NCBI RefSeq assembly: GCF_004682055.1
Contig: NZ_QUZU01000002.1
Span: 62,001-126,000 of the forward strand
Source: Pseudomonas kairouanensis
GTDB taxonomy: Bacteria; Pseudomonadota; Gammaproteobacteria; Pseudomonadales; Pseudomonadaceae
Reading direction: 5' to 3'
DNA length: 64,000 nt
Shown here piece by piece: positions 45,318 through 54,867 of the stretch (within the stretch, counting starts at the first letter, position 1; each line of letters starts with the position of its first letter). Below the pieces are notes generated by a model. That model searched no databases, had not been told where the DNA came from, and saw only the letters and a list, made by a program, of their open reading frames with translations. A program made the position numbers and the translations under genes.

Positions 45318-46469
45318 ATGCTTCTACGTACCCTTGTTCTGGAACGCTCAGGTGAGGATGCTCCACTCAACGGTGCATTACTCTGCGGTTTTGCCGTTCC
45401 TCAAATAGGCTCTAACTTTCTGGTGTACAGCCTGGATGAAGAGACCGAACCCGGAAGTGCCCGGGTATACGTTGCAGCTTTACGCAAGAAGCTTGAACGT
45501 TATTTCTTGAGTGGTGTTGAGGCTCAGGAAGACCTGCACGTTGCGATGCAGGTGTTCAAGCAGATATTGACGTTGGCCGCAGCCGGCACCAAGCCTGCCA
45601 GCGAAACCGAAACTCAGATTCCTTATCATTTTGTCGACTTGAACGGTTGCAAGTTGCCGCCTGCGCGGCCCCAAGACCACCATTCGGTGATCATCAAGAA
45701 AGCCTTGGTGATGAAAGTGATCACCCTGGGAGCGTCTGCACCGGCGGGCGCGGCGATTGAAAGCGCCACGCTGATTGTCCCGTCCATTCGATTTTCTTCC
45801 CAGATGATTTCGCCACCCAAGGTGGTAAGTACGGCTGAAAAAGCCCTGCCGCCGTTGCTGGAGCAACGGGTCGAGCCGCAAGCTGTGCCCTCGACGCAGG
45901 AGGAGGCGCCGAGCCCTATGCCTGCGGTCGCTGAGCCGCCGTTGCAGTGTGTACCAGCGGAGCAGAGTTCACTGTTTGAAGTGGACAGTACCCTGACCAA
46001 CCTTGCGCGTGTTTCCCAGCAACTCACCGCGCAAAAGACGGCGGTGCTCAAGCAAGAAGAGGCACTTGAGCAATGGCAGAGCCGACTGCAGCAAGGCCAG
46101 GCCGAGCTTGACCAGGAGCGTCAGGAACTGGGTAACCGAACGCTGGAAAAGGAGGCCACCTTGCAGTTGCGGGTCCAGGCATTGGAGAGTCGTGAGGCCC
46201 AGTTGGCCGAAGCACTCGCCGCGCAACACCACGAGCAGCAAACGATCGAGGAGCGTGCCGCTGTCCTGGAAAAACGGATCACCCAAGCCTATAGCCAAGA
46301 GTTGGTACTTCGTCAGCGCAGTGAAAAATTGGCGGTTCTGTGGGCTCAGCTATCCGAGGGGCGGCAAAATCTGCATGCGCTGATGCTTGAGCTGGATCGG
46401 ACGATGGACAGTTTCGCCAAGCCTGATGAGCAGACGTCAAATGGTGGCGTATTTGGCGTTTTGCTGTGA
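45318..46469 (+). CDS. Unknown protein with C-terminal coiled coil
   Basis: From the ATG at 45318 (a GTG stands three bases earlier) the protein has 383 residues. The first ~110 residues look like a small folded domain (LVYSLDEETEPGSARVYVAA, IPYHFVDLNGCKLPP). A Pro/Glu-rich linker follows (~165-215). Then comes a long, highly charged coiled coil (~220-365) with many Gln and Glu heptads, and a short tail ending GGVFGVLL. There is no signal peptide or membrane helix. I do not recognise a family. It is divergent from the GldA-like gene and may be tied to it, but nothing proves this. Confidence 0.65.
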   Translation: MLLRTLVLERSGEDAPLNGALLCGFAVPQIGSNFLVYSLDEETEPGSARVYVAALRKKLERYFLSGVEAQEDLHVAMQVFKQILTLAAAGTKPASETETQIPYHFVDLNGCKLPPARPQDHHSVIIKKALVMKVITLGASAPAGAAIESATLIVPSIRFSSQMISPPKVVSTAEKALPPLLEQRVEPQAVPSTQEEAPSPMPAVAEPPLQCVPAEQSSLFEVDSTLTNLARVSQQLTAQKTAVLKQEEALEQWQSRLQQGQAELDQERQELGNRTLEKEATLQLRVQALESREAQLAEALAAQHHEQQTIEERAAVLEKRITQAYSQELVLRQRSEKLAVLWAQLSEGRQNLHALMLELDRTMDSFAKPDEQTSNGGVFGVLL

Positions 46470-46586
46470 GGCGATCGGCCTGCTGGCCTGGCTACTTTCG
46501 CGCGTTCATTTATTATCCACCTCTGTTCGCCGGCGCCAGGCCTTGAGGGTGCGGCATTGGAGTCAATGGATATTTCCTGGGGATGC

Positions 46587-47066
46587 ATGCGTTTGAGTAC
46601 CAAGCTGATTACCAAAGAGGGTCATGAGGCGCTGAAAAAGGAGCTGGATTACCTGTGGCGAGAGAAGCGCCCGGACACCACACGCAAGGTGACATGGGCA
46701 GCCTCCCTGGGGGATCGAAGCGAGAACGCGGACTACCAGTACAACAAGAAACTGCTGCGTGAGATCGACCGCCGCGTGCGTTACCTGCGCAAACGCCTGG
46801 AAGACATGCGTGTGGTCGAGTACATGCCCGAGCAGGAAGGCAAAGTGTTCTTCGGTGCCTGGGTTGATATCGAAAACGAGCAGGGCGAGACCAAGCGCTT
46901 TCGAATCGTAGGATATGACGAAATTTATGATCGGATGGACTACATCTCCATCGACTCACCGATGGCCCGCGCGCTGTTGCGCAAGGAAGTGGACGATGAG
47001 GCCATTGTGCAGACCCCCAGTGGGGACGTGTGCTGGTGGATCACCGGTATCGAATACCTCAAATGA
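46587..47066 (+). CDS. greB: Transcription elongation factor GreB
   Basis: The ATG at 46587 gives 159 residues, the usual GreB length. The N-terminal coiled coil carries the catalytic acidic tip SLGDRSENADYQYNKK, and the C-terminal FKBP-like domain has KVFFGAWVDIEN and SPMARALLRKEVDDE. GreB enters the RNA polymerase secondary channel and stimulates cleavage of backtracked transcripts. GGGG precedes the start. A stem-loop with a short T-rich tail follows the stop. Confidence 0.95.
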   Translation: MRLSTKLITKEGHEALKKELDYLWREKRPDTTRKVTWAASLGDRSENADYQYNKKLLREIDRRVRYLRKRLEDMRVVEYMPEQEGKVFFGAWVDIENEQGETKRFRIVGYDEIYDRMDYISIDSPMARALLRKEVDDEAIVQTPSGDVCWWITGIEYLK

Positions 47067-47073
47067 ATGATGC

Positions 47074-47112
47074 GGGCCCGTACCCAAAAGGCGTACGGGC
47101 CTGCGTTGTTTC
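47074..47112 (+). terminator. Terminator after greB
   Basis: GGCCCGTAC (47076-47084) pairs with GTACGGGCC (47094-47102), extended by further pairs on each side. The tail GTTGTTT is only moderately T-rich. It lies between convergent greB and the permease gene. Confidence 0.6.
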
Positions 47113-49621
47113 AGCCTTCGCGCAATACCGTCAGTGGGCTGGCATTGAGTGCGCGGCGCGTGCCAAACACCCCGGCGCCGCCTATCAGCACAGCACCGAT
47201 CACCGGTAGCACCAACAGCCACGGGTGCGGGTGCCAGGCCAGGTCAAAGGCATAGCGGTACAGCACAAAGGTCACCAGTTCTGTTCCCAGCGCCGCCAAC
47301 AGTCCGCTGACGGCACCCAGCAAGCCGAACTCGATACGCCTGGCCTTGACCAGCAACTTGCGCTCGGCACCCAGTGCACGTAGCAGCGCGCCTTGGCGGA
47401 TACGCTCGTCCAGGGTGGCCTGCAGCCCCGAAAAGAGTACCGCCATCCCCGCAGCCAGTACAAACAACAGCACGTACTCTACCGCCAGCGTCACTTGGGC
47501 GAGGATGCTGCGCAACTGTTCCAGCAGGGCCTCGACCTGCAGGATAGTCACTGCCGGGAAGGCGCGGGACAGGTCGACGATCTGCTGGTCATGCCCCGGC
47601 GCCAGATAGAAACTGGTCAGGTAGGTCGCCGGCAGGTCCTTCAAGGTGCCCGGTTGGAAAATCATGAAGAAGTTGGGTTGGAAGTTATCCCAGTTGATCG
47701 TTCGCAGGCTGGTGACCCGTGCTTCGCGATTTTCCCCACCCACCGTGAACACCAGGAGATCGTTGAGCTTGAGCTTGAGGCTTTCTGCCACCTTGGCTTC
47801 GACCGACACACCCGGAATCTCCTCGGTGGGTTGCTGCGACCACCACGAGCCCGCCGTCAAGGCGTTGCCCGGCGGTAGATCGGCGGCCCAAGTGAGGCTC
47901 AGGTCGCGTTGCACGGCGCGGTCACCGCTGGAGTCCTTGCTGACAATTTCCTGCACCGCTTCGCCATTGATGCTGATCAGGCGGCCCGGCACCACGGGGT
48001 ACAGCGGCGCGGACTGGGCTTGCAGTTCCAGCAGGCGGGCGCCAAAGGCGTCCTTGTCGGCCGGAAGGATGTTCAGGGCGAAATAGTTGGGTGCGTCCTT
48101 GGGCAACTGGTTTTGCCAGGTGTCGAGCAATTCGCCGCGCAGCAGTGCGATCAAGCCCATGGACAGCAGGATCAAGCCGAACGCCAGCGATTGACCGGCC
48201 GCTGCCAGAGGATGGCGCAACAACTGGCCCAGGCCCAGGCGCCAGGGCAGGGAGGCTCGCGCCAGCAGGCGACGCAGGCTTTGCAGCAACAGCAGGAGCA
48301 AGCCGCCGAGGACCAGCGCTGCCACTACGCCTCCGCCCAGCAGGGCGAAGGTCAACACCAGGTCGAGGCTCAGGCGCCACATGATCAGCCCCAGGGCGAA
48401 CAGCGCCGCGCCATAGACCATCCAGGTGCTGGACGGGATGGGCAGCAGGTCGCGTCTGAGCACCCGCAGCGGCGGCACGCGGCCAAGGGCGGCCAAAGGG
48501 GGGAGGGCGAAGCCGGCGAGGGCGACGAGGCCTGTGCCGATCCCGGCGATGGCTGGCAACAGTCCGCCGGGTGGAACGTCTGCGGGCAGCAGGTCATGTA
48601 GGAAATAGAACAGGCCGAACTGCGCCAACCAGCCAAGCACGGCACCGGTCAGGCTTGCCAGCAGTCCCAGTACGCTCAATTGCAGGCTGAACAGCAACAT
48701 GGCTTCACGTCGAGACAGCCCCAGGCAACGGAGCAGCGCACTGGCATCGAAGCGCCGCGTCGCGAAGCGGTTGGCCGACAGCGCCACGGCCACGCCGGCC
48801 AGCAACACCGCCACCAGGCTGGCCATGTTCAGGTAGCGCTCGGCTTTGCCCAGGGCGCCGCCGATCTGTTGATTACCGTCCCGCGAGTCCTGCAAACGCT
48901 GGTTGGCGGCCAGGCCAGGCTTGACCAGGTCGCGATAGGTTTGCAGCACCGTGCTGCCCTGGGGGCCGCGCCACAACTCGCGGTAACTGACGCGACTGCC
49001 CGGCTGGACTACACCGGTGGCGTCCAGGTCTGCCAGATTGATCATCACCCGTGGCGTGAGGCTGTAGAAGTTGCCGGCACGGTCTGGCTCGTAGGTGAGG
49101 ATGCGCGCCAGGCGCAGGGTCTTCATGCCCACGTCAATGCTGTCGCCGACCTTGAGGTCCAGTGCGGTCAGCAGCCTTGCCTCCACCCAGGCTTCACCGG
49201 GTTTCGGCCCACCGCCGGGTGTTTCGTCACCAAAGGGGGCGGCGGCGCTTTTCAGCTGGCCCCGCAGGGGGTACTGCTCGTTGACCGCCTTGATGCTGGA
49301 CAGCTGGATGCCATTGTCAGTGGCAATGACACTGGAGAACTCCACGACGCGAGCGTGATCCAGGCCCAGTTCAGTGCCGGTCTTGATTTGCTCGGACCTG
49401 GCCGGCGAGCTGCCCTCCAGCACCAGGTCGGCGCCCAGGAACTCGGTGGCGCGCAACAGCATGGCGCCATTGAGACGCGCCCCGAAGTAACCGATGGCGG
49501 TACTCGCCGCCACGGCCACCAGCAGGGCAAAGAACAGCACGCGCAATTCCCCCGCGCGGGCATCGCGCAGCAATTGGCGCATGGCAAGGCTGAACAGGCG
49601 CAACAGCGGCAAACGTGCCAT
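47111..49621 (-). CDS. ybbP: FtsX-like ABC exporter permease, YbbP-like
   Basis: The 836-residue permease has ten or so membrane helices in two FtsX-type repeats with large periplasmic loops. It starts [40 protein letters not shown] and [20 protein letters not shown] are the cytoplasmic coupling segments of the two repeats. It forms an exporter with the ATPase encoded just upstream, whose stop overlaps this start in TGATG. YbbA-YbbP systems are thought to move lipophilic molecules and are paired with the TesA thioesterase, as here. The substrate is unproven. Confidence 0.9.
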   Translation of the reverse strand: MARLPLLRLFSLAMRQLLRDARAGELRVLFFALLVAVAASTAIGYFGARLNGAMLLRATEFLGADLVLEGSSPARSEQIKTGTELGLDHARVVEFSSVIATDNGIQLSSIKAVNEQYPLRGQLKSAAAPFGDETPGGGPKPGEAWVEARLLTALDLKVGDSIDVGMKTLRLARILTYEPDRAGNFYSLTPRVMINLADLDATGVVQPGSRVSYRELWRGPQGSTVLQTYRDLVKPGLAANQRLQDSRDGNQQIGGALGKAERYLNMASLVAVLLAGVAVALSANRFATRRFDASALLRCLGLSRREAMLLFSLQLSVLGLLASLTGAVLGWLAQFGLFYFLHDLLPADVPPGGLLPAIAGIGTGLVALAGFALPPLAALGRVPPLRVLRRDLLPIPSSTWMVYGAALFALGLIMWRLSLDLVLTFALLGGGVVAALVLGGLLLLLLQSLRRLLARASLPWRLGLGQLLRHPLAAAGQSLAFGLILLSMGLIALLRGELLDTWQNQLPKDAPNYFALNILPADKDAFGARLLELQAQSAPLYPVVPGRLISINGEAVQEIVSKDSSGDRAVQRDLSLTWAADLPPGNALTAGSWWSQQPTEEIPGVSVEAKVAESLKLKLNDLLVFTVGGENREARVTSLRTINWDNFQPNFFMIFQPGTLKDLPATYLTSFYLAPGHDQQIVDLSRAFPAVTILQVEALLEQLRSILAQVTLAVEYVLLFVLAAGMAVLFSGLQATLDERIRQGALLRALGAERKLLVKARRIEFGLLGAVSGLLAALGTELVTFVLYRYAFDLAWHPHPWLLVLPVIGAVLIGGAGVFGTRRALNASPLTVLREG

Positions 49622-50304
49622 CAAGGCTCCAGGGGCGCGACCATCAGGCCGGCTTCAAGGCGGATCAGGCGTCGGCAACGGTGGGCCAGGCGCTCGTCGT
49701 GGGTGACCAGCACCAGGGTGGTGCCGCTCTCTTTATTGAGCTCGAACAGCAGGTCGCTGATGCGCTCGCCGGTGTGGCTGTCGAGGTTGCCGGTAGGTTC
49801 ATCGGCAAACAGCACATCGGGTTCGGCCGCAAAGGCGCGGGCGATTGCGACTCGTTGCTGCTCGCCACCGGACAGCTGGCGCGGCGAGTGAGTGAGGCGC
49901 TGGCCCAGGCCAACGCGCTCCAACAGGTGCCGGGCGCGTTCGCGGGCGTCTTTGCGGCCGTCCAGTTCCAGCGGCAACATGACGTTTTCCAGGGCATTGA
50001 GGCTGTCGAGCAGCTGGAACGACTGGAACACGAAGCCCACATGTTCGGCACGGATGCGTGCACGCTGGTCTTCGTCGAGGCTGCTCAGCGCTTGCCCTGC
50101 GAGGGTGACTTCGCCGCTGCTGGGCAGGTCGAGGCCGGCCAGCAGGCCGAGGAGGGTGGATTTACCGGAACCGGAGCTGCCAACGATAGCCAGGCTATCG
50201 CCCTTGTTCAGTTCCAGGCTCAGTTCGTGCAGGATAGTCAGTTCACCTTCCGCGCTGGGAACCACTTTGCTAAGGTTCCGCGCGGTGAGAATGCTTGCGC
50301 CCAT
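49621..50304 (-). CDS. ybbA: ABC exporter ATPase, YbbA-like
   Basis: The 227-residue ATPase of the LolD/MacB group has Walker [20 protein letters not shown], signature [15 protein letters not shown], Walker [14 protein letters not shown] and the switch His in [10 protein letters not shown]. It is complete, unlike the GldA-like ATPase elsewhere in the window. It overlaps the YbbP-like permease by one base. Its ATG (50302-50304) lies ten bases from the ATG of divergent tesA, so the tesA ribosome site runs over this start codon. Promoters must lie inside the neighbouring coding regions. Confidence 0.92.
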   Translation of the reverse strand: MGASILTARNLSKVVPSAEGELTILHELSLELNKGDSLAIVGSSGSGKSTLLGLLAGLDLPSSGEVTLAGQALSSLDEDQRARIRAEHVGFVFQSFQLLDSLNALENVMLPLELDGRKDARERARHLLERVGLGQRLTHSPRQLSGGEQQRVAIARAFAAEPDVLFADEPTGNLDSHTGERISDLLFELNKESGTTLVLVTHDERLAHRCRRLIRLEAGLMVAPLEP

Positions 50305-50314
50305 GGAGAATCCG

Positions 50315-50920
50315 ATGCGAATGTGGTTTTTGAGTGCTGGCCTGGCCTTGATGTGCATGGCCCAGAACGCAGCGGCGGGTACAGTCCTGATCGTTGGCGA
50401 TAGTATCAGTGCCGGTTTCGGCCTGGATACCCGCAAAGGGTGGGTCGCACTGCTGGAGCAACGGCTCAAGACTGAAGGTTTCGACGATAAAGTGGTCAAT
50501 GCTTCCATCAGTGGCGACACCAGTGCCGGAGGCTTGGCGCGGCTGCCGGTGGCGCTTGCAGAGCATAAACCGGAAGTGGTGGTTATCGAGTTGGGTGGCA
50601 ACGACGGCCTGCGCGGGCAGCCTCCCGCTCAATTGAAACAAAATCTTGCGTCGATGATTGATCAGTCCAAGGCCATTGGCGCCAAGGTGCTGTTGCTCGG
50701 CATGCAATTGCCGCCCAACTACGGCCCGCGTTACACCCATGCCTTCGCCGAGGTCTATGGCACCCTTGCCAAGGAAAAAGCGGTGCCGCTGGTGCCGTTT
50801 TTCCTAGAGGGTGTGGGTGGCAATCCACAGTTGATGCAAGCCGATGGTCTGCACCCGGCAGTCGGCGCCCAGGGCAAGTTGCTGGAAAATGTCTGGCCGA
50901 CGCTAAAACCGCTGCTATGA
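50315..50920 (+). CDS. tesA: Periplasmic arylesterase / acyl-CoA thioesterase I
   Basis: The ATG at 50315 with GGAG upstream gives 201 residues. A signal peptide (LSAGLALMCMAQNAAA) leads into a SGNH hydrolase with all blocks visible: VGDSISAGFG (nucleophile Ser), SISGDTSAGGL, ELGGNDGLRG, and ADGLHP (Asp-His). TesA cleaves acyl thioesters and short esters in the periplasm. It is divergent from ybbA, a pairing kept in many proteobacteria. Confidence 0.95.
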   Translation: MRMWFLSAGLALMCMAQNAAAGTVLIVGDSISAGFGLDTRKGWVALLEQRLKTEGFDDKVVNASISGDTSAGGLARLPVALAEHKPEVVVIELGGNDGLRGQPPAQLKQNLASMIDQSKAIGAKVLLLGMQLPPNYGPRYTHAFAEVYGTLAKEKAVPLVPFFLEGVGGNPQLMQADGLHPAVGAQGKLLENVWPTLKPLL

Positions 50921-50978
50921 CGCTTTTCTACCGGCAGGCTTTCGGCTAAGGTGGCGCCCCCCCGATTTGGAGCCCCTG

Positions 50979-51272
50979 ATGTCGCGTCCTGCCTGGTCCC
51001 TGTTTAACTACCAACTGATCGAGCCGGACGAGCAGTTGGATCTGTTCGCCTGCCAGGAAGTGCGGGTACACCTGGTGGCGCGTCAACTGGAACTGGGCGG
51101 CTCCATCGATCGCACGCTGTGCGGCACGCTGCTGCCTGCACAGCCGCGTTGGTCGCGAGTTGATCGCTCGATCTTCCAGGACCAACGCCTGTGCCCACTA
51201 TGCCGGGCGATCCTCGAATCCCAGAAGCGCGGCACACCGCCGATCTGGCCAGAGTTGCGTTTCGAGTTGTAG
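50979..51272 (+). CDS. Unknown small protein with a CPLC motif
   Basis: The ATG at 50979 with TTGGAG upstream gives 97 residues, starting MSRPAWSLFNYQLIEPDEQL. It has Cys residues at CQEV, LCGTLL and CPLCRAILE, which could hold a structural zinc. There is no signal peptide or membrane segment. Proteins of this length and pattern occur beside tesA in pseudomonads, but no function is known to me. It lies 58 bases after tesA on the same strand and 73 bases before the L,D-transpeptidase. Confidence 0.65.
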   Translation: MSRPAWSLFNYQLIEPDEQLDLFACQEVRVHLVARQLELGGSIDRTLCGTLLPAQPRWSRVDRSIFQDQRLCPLCRAILESQKRGTPPIWPELRFEL

Positions 51273-51345
51273 GGGGCAGCTAGAACCCCGCTTCACGTAT
51301 ACAATCGTTTTTTACCTACCCGTCGTTCTGCGAAGGATTTTCCGG

Positions 51346-52314
51346 ATGTTGTCGCGCCTTTCCGTCGTCACCTGCTGCCTGTCTCTCGCTGCACTTTGCG
51401 CAGCCGGTACTGCGTCAGCCTTGCAGTTGCCTTTGCCACCACCGGGTGAAGACATCGTTGGTCAGGTCCAGGTGATCAAGGCCAAGTACGAAGACACCTT
51501 CGCCGACCTGGGCACTACCTATGACCTGGGCTATTCGGAGATGGTCGCGGCCAACCCGGGCGTGGATGCCTGGTTGCCGGGGGCGGGCACCGAGATCGTG
51601 CTGCCCACGCGCTTCATCCTGCCCCCAGGCCCGCGCGAAGGTATTGTGATCAACCTGGCGGAGTACCGGCTGTACTACTACCCCAAGGGCCAGAACGTGG
51701 TCTACACCTTCCCGCTGGGCATCGGTCGGGAAGGCTGGGGTTCGCCCATCGCCCATACCAGCATCATTGCCAAGACGCCCAACCCCACCTGGACTCCGCC
51801 AGCCTCGATCAAGGCCGAGCACGCCGCCAACGGTGATCCGCTGCCCAACGTGGTACCGGCTGGCCCGGACAACCCCTTGGGCCCTTTCAAGTTCACCCTG
51901 GGGACACCGGGCTACCTGATCCACGGCTCCAACATGAAGTTCGGCATTGGCACCCGCACCAGCCATGGTTGCTTCCGCATGTTCAACAACAACGTGCTGG
52001 AAATGGCCAGCATGGTGCCGGTGGGTACGTCGGTGCGCATCATCAACGATGCCTACAAGTTCGGCAGCAGCGGCGGCAAGGTCTACCTTGAGGCGCACAC
52101 GCCGCTCAATGACGACGGCACGCCGTCGGTGGTCGACAAGCACACCGCGGTGATCAACGCCTTGCTCAAGCGTGAAGACCTGGCCAATCAGTTGCGGGTG
52201 AACTGGGATCAAGTGCGGGATGTGGTTGCGGCCGAGGACGGCTTGCCGACTGAAATCGGCGTACCGGGCGGGGCACCCATCGCCTCCAGCGCGCCGATCG
52301 ATCTGCAGCAATAA
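51346..52314 (+). CDS. L,D-transpeptidase (YkuD family)
   Basis: The 322-residue protein has a signal peptide (VVTCCLSLAALCAAGTASA), a LysM-like region (DTFADLGTTYDLGYSEMVAA), then the YkuD domain with LIHGSNMKFGIGTRTSHGCF, which contains the catalytic HxxxxxxxxxxSHGC pattern (Cys near residue 209). It makes L,D crosslinks or attaches a lipoprotein to peptidoglycan in the periplasm. Its place directly before the oprI lipoprotein gene makes OprI anchoring an attractive role (inference). AAGGATT precedes the start. A strong terminator follows. Confidence 0.92.
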   Translation: MLSRLSVVTCCLSLAALCAAGTASALQLPLPPPGEDIVGQVQVIKAKYEDTFADLGTTYDLGYSEMVAANPGVDAWLPGAGTEIVLPTRFILPPGPREGIVINLAEYRLYYYPKGQNVVYTFPLGIGREGWGSPIAHTSIIAKTPNPTWTPPASIKAEHAANGDPLPNVVPAGPDNPLGPFKFTLGTPGYLIHGSNMKFGIGTRTSHGCFRMFNNNVLEMASMVPVGTSVRIINDAYKFGSSGGKVYLEAHTPLNDDGTPSVVDKHTAVINALLKREDLANQLRVNWDQVRDVVAAEDGLPTEIGVPGGAPIASSAPIDLQQ

Positions 52315-52331
52315 CGCGGTGTGATCAACAG

Positions 52332-52364
52332 CCCGCCATGGCCTCGCGCTGTGGCGGGTTTTTT
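52332..52364 (+). terminator. Terminator of the L,D-transpeptidase gene
   Basis: CCCGCCA and TGGCGGG form a seven-base stem followed by TTTTTT. It lies 17 bases after the stop codon. Confidence 0.85.
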
Positions 52365-52395
52365 ATTGCCCGTGATTCAGGCACAAACGCCAGGC

Positions 52396-52428
52396 AATAA
52401 AAAAGCCGACCCATAAATGGATCGGCTT
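52396..52428 (-). terminator. Terminator of oprI
   Basis: On the minus strand AAGCCGA and TCGGCTT pair around a 12-base loop and are followed by TTTTTTATT. It lies 22 bases after the oprI stop and faces the terminator of the convergent gene. Confidence 0.85.
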
Positions 52429-52449
52429 GATAACAACCCCGAGGGATTA

Positions 52450-52701
52450 TTACTTGCGGCTAGCTTTTTCAAGCATACGCAGGGCGCGCTCGTTAGCTTC
52501 GTCAGCAGTCTGTTGTGCTTTTTGAGCAGCAGCCAGAGCTTCATCAGCTTTACGGTAGGCTTCGTCTGCACGAGCCTGGGAGCGAGCTGCTGCGTCTTCA
52601 GTTGCAGTCAGACGAGCTTCGGTTTCTTTGGAGACGCTGCTGCAACCGGTAGCCAGAACTGCGGCCAGAGCCAGAGCAGAGAATTTCAGAACGTTGTTCA
52701 T
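52450..52701 (-). CDS. oprI: Major outer membrane lipoprotein OprI
   Basis: The 83-residue precursor matches OprI in length and sequence. The lipobox LATGC has the lipidated Cys at residue 20. The mature part is a continuous alpha-helical coiled coil ([20 protein letters not shown]) ending MLEKASRK, whose last Lys can be joined to peptidoglycan. It is one of the most abundant proteins in the Pseudomonas outer membrane. AAGGGG precedes the ATG. TTTACT and TAGTAT about 85-60 bases upstream are possible promoter elements. Confidence 0.97.
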   Translation of the reverse strand: MNNVLKFSALALAAVLATGCSSVSKETEARLTATEDAAARSQARADEAYRKADEALAAAQKAQQTADEANERALRMLEKASRK

Positions 52702-53312
52702 CGTGTTCCCCTTCAAGGACTTTCAATTAGATGGCTAGTTTCTCAGAGTGAGCTAATAGCCGGCGTACATACTACCCATTACTTGTAGTAAGTAAACTGA
52801 CGTAGCGCAAGAAGCAAAAAAAATTCTCGCGCCGAATCTATTTTGGCTAACCTTTTGAAGGTTTGTATAAAAACCGTTCAATTTTTTTTCATTCAGGCAA
52901 AAAATCGAGCCAGGCTGAAAGGTCCAGCCAGCCTGTGCTGGACGTTGTGAACAGATAAAAATTTATATATCCACGCCGACACTTACGTTCCGCTTGGGTT
53001 TGTCCCGTCCGGCATCTTTCGCACATCTAGAGGTGACTTTAAGAGCGCCTGTTCGTCTCAAGGTTCAACTGCCGGCAATGTTCAGGCTTTCGATCCCAGG
53101 TTGATCGGGCCCTTTCTATATCCACCAGCGGCAGGGGAAGACGAGTGCGCCTTGAGCAATTGCAGGATTGGTGCCTACTATTCCCCTCGTGCTGGTTGTG
53201 AGCGCTAGAGGTTTCTCGTTGTCGAAACCGGCACGGGGTGGCGTAGATGTTCCTTCGCCGGAAAAACATCGGTAAGGTAGGGGTCAGAAACCAAGACCCG
53301 CGAGGAGTAGTG
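52702..53312. other. Gene-free region upstream of oprI
   Basis: This 611-base stretch has no convincing gene. The part next to oprI is AT-rich and must hold the oprI promoter on the minus strand. On the + strand TTGGCT (52843-52848) and TATAAA (52866-52871), 17 bases apart, form a good sigma-70 promoter. A GTCCAGC/GCTGGAC hairpin follows at about 52923-52944, without a T run. A transcript from here could be a leader or small RNA, but I recognise no known RNA. Confidence 0.4.
52843..52871 (+). promoter_or_regulatory. Possible sigma-70 promoter facing away from oprI
   Basis: TTGGCT, a 17-base spacer and TATAAA match the consensus at nine of twelve positions. The nearest + strand gene starts 441 bases downstream. 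Confidence 0.4.
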
Positions 53313-53594
53313 ATGAGCGAGGCGTTGTCCATCCACCATGACCAGGCTGGTCATCAGTTCGAGACCAATGTGGACGGTCATCGTGCCTATCTGACCTATA
53401 TGGACCTCGGCAAGCAGACCCTGGATATCTATCGGACCTTCGTGCCCAACGCACTGCGAGGCCGAGGCATCGCGGCGGCCTTGACCGAGGAAGCCTTGAA
53501 GTTCGCCGAAGAGGCGGGCTACACGGTGATTCCATCCTGCTCCTATGTCGAACGCTACATGGAGCGCCATCAGCGTCATGCCGCGAAGCTGTAA
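53313..53594 (+). CDS. GNAT-like N-acetyltransferase, short YjdJ type
   Basis: The ATG at 53313 with AGGAG upstream gives 93 residues. It contains TYMDLGKQTLDIYRTFVP and ALRGRGIAAALTEEALKFAE, the acetyl-CoA binding RGxGIA loop of the short GCN5-related family (human GTLF3B-like). CSYVERYMERH closes the domain. The family is half the size of normal GNAT enzymes and its substrates are mostly unknown. A bidirectional terminator follows it. Confidence 0.85.
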   Translation: MSEALSIHHDQAGHQFETNVDGHRAYLTYMDLGKQTLDIYRTFVPNALRGRGIAAALTEEALKFAEEAGYTVIPSCSYVERYMERHQRHAAKL

Positions 53595-53613
53595 GGCATA
53601 AAACCGCACCATG

Positions 53614-53642
53614 AAAAACGCCGGGCTGAGCCCGGCGTTTTT
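53614..53642. terminator. Bidirectional terminator between GNAT and DAHP synthase genes
   Basis: AAAAACGCCGGGC and GCCCGGCGTTTTT form a 13-base perfect stem with a three-base loop. It has a T run in both directions and serves the two convergent genes. Confidence 0.9.
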
Positions 53643-53659
53643 GTGTGCGCACTACGGTG

Positions 53660-54736
53660 TCAGGTGCGTTTGCGCTTGGGCAATACGTCCTTGAGCTTGG
53701 CGTGCATGCTGCGCAGGGTGTTCTCGGTGGCCGCCCAGTCGATGCAGGCATCGGTGATCGACACGCCGTACTGCAAGTCGGCCAGGTCTTTTGGAATCGC
53801 CTGGCAGCCCCAGTTCAGGTGGCTTTCGACCATCAGGCCGATGATCGACTGGTTGCCTTCCAGGATCTGGTTGGCGACGTTTTCCATCACCAGCGGCTGC
53901 AGGGCCGGGTCCTTGTTGGAGTTGGCGTGGCTGCAGTCAACCATGATGTTCGGCTTGATCTTGGCCTTGTTCAGGGCCTGTTCGCACAGGGCAACGCTGA
54001 CCGAATCATAGTTGGGCTTGCCGTTGCCGCCGCGCAGCACGACGTGACCGTAAGCATTGCCCTTGGTGGTGACGATGGAGACGCCCCCTTCCTGGTTGAT
54101 ACCCAGGAACCGGTGCGGGCTGGAGACCGATTGCAGCGCGTTGATCGCTACGGTCAGGCCGCCGTCGGTACCGTTCTTGAAACCCACGGCCGATGACAGG
54201 CCGGACGCCATTTCACGGTGGGTCTGGGATTCGGTGGTACGTGCGCCAATGGCCGACCAACTGATCAGGTCCTGCAGGTACTGCGGGGAGATCGGGTCGA
54301 GGGCTTCGGTGGCAGTGGGCAGGCCCATCTCCGCCAGGTCCAGCAGCAGTTGACGACCGATGTGCAAGCCGTCCTGGATCTTGAACGAGTCATCCAGGTA
54401 TGGGTCGTTGATCAAGCCTTTCCAGCCGACGGTGGTACGCGGCTTCTCGAAATAGACACGCATCACCAGGTACAGAGTGTCCGACACTTCTGCCGCCAGC
54501 ACCTTCAGGCGCTCGGCGTATTCGTGGGCGGCCTTGAGGTCGTGGATCGAGCAGGGCCCGATGACGACGAAGAGGCGGTGGTCGGTGCCATCGAGAATGT
54601 CACGGATGACTTCGCGGCCCTTGGTGACGGTCTGCAGGGCAGCGTCGCTCAGGGGGATTTCGCGCTTGAGCTGATCGGGTGTGATCAGGGTCTCGTTGGA
54701 TTCGACGTTTAGGTCATTGATCGGTAAATCAGCCAT
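53660..54736 (-). CDS. aroF: 3-deoxy-7-phosphoheptulonate synthase (class I)
   Basis: The 358-residue enzyme joins phosphoenolpyruvate and erythrose 4-phosphate, the first step of the shikimate pathway. The start at 54736 (MADLPINDLN) is the family start. Landmarks are LFVVIGPCSIHDLKAAHEYA, FEKPRTTVGWKGLINDP, ESQTHREMASGLSSAVGFKN and DCSHANSNKDP, giving the metal Cys and His. It belongs to the class I (AroFGH) type. Which amino acid inhibits it cannot be told securely. The gene is alone on its strand between terminators. Confidence 0.95.
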   Translation of the reverse strand: MADLPINDLNVESNETLITPDQLKREIPLSDAALQTVTKGREVIRDILDGTDHRLFVVIGPCSIHDLKAAHEYAERLKVLAAEVSDTLYLVMRVYFEKPRTTVGWKGLINDPYLDDSFKIQDGLHIGRQLLLDLAEMGLPTATEALDPISPQYLQDLISWSAIGARTTESQTHREMASGLSSAVGFKNGTDGGLTVAINALQSVSSPHRFLGINQEGGVSIVTTKGNAYGHVVLRGGNGKPNYDSVSVALCEQALNKAKIKPNIMVDCSHANSNKDPALQPLVMENVANQILEGNQSIIGLMVESHLNWGCQAIPKDLADLQYGVSITDACIDWAATENTLRSMHAKLKDVLPKRKRT

Positions 54737-54867
54737 CGTGTTACTCGTCAGGGTCACGGGTGCCGGCCGCCAGCCATCCCCGTGCGGCGGAGCACAGCAT
54801 GATTTGAATGCAGGGGGGAGGAACCTTAGCGCGTAACACGGGCCCGCGACAATGGGCAAAGCCCGCT

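Noticed and set aside
53039..53332. 97-residue minus-strand frame between oprI and the GNAT gene
   Set aside because: No ribosome site, Arg/Ser-rich composition typical of chance frames, and it overlaps the start of the GNAT gene.
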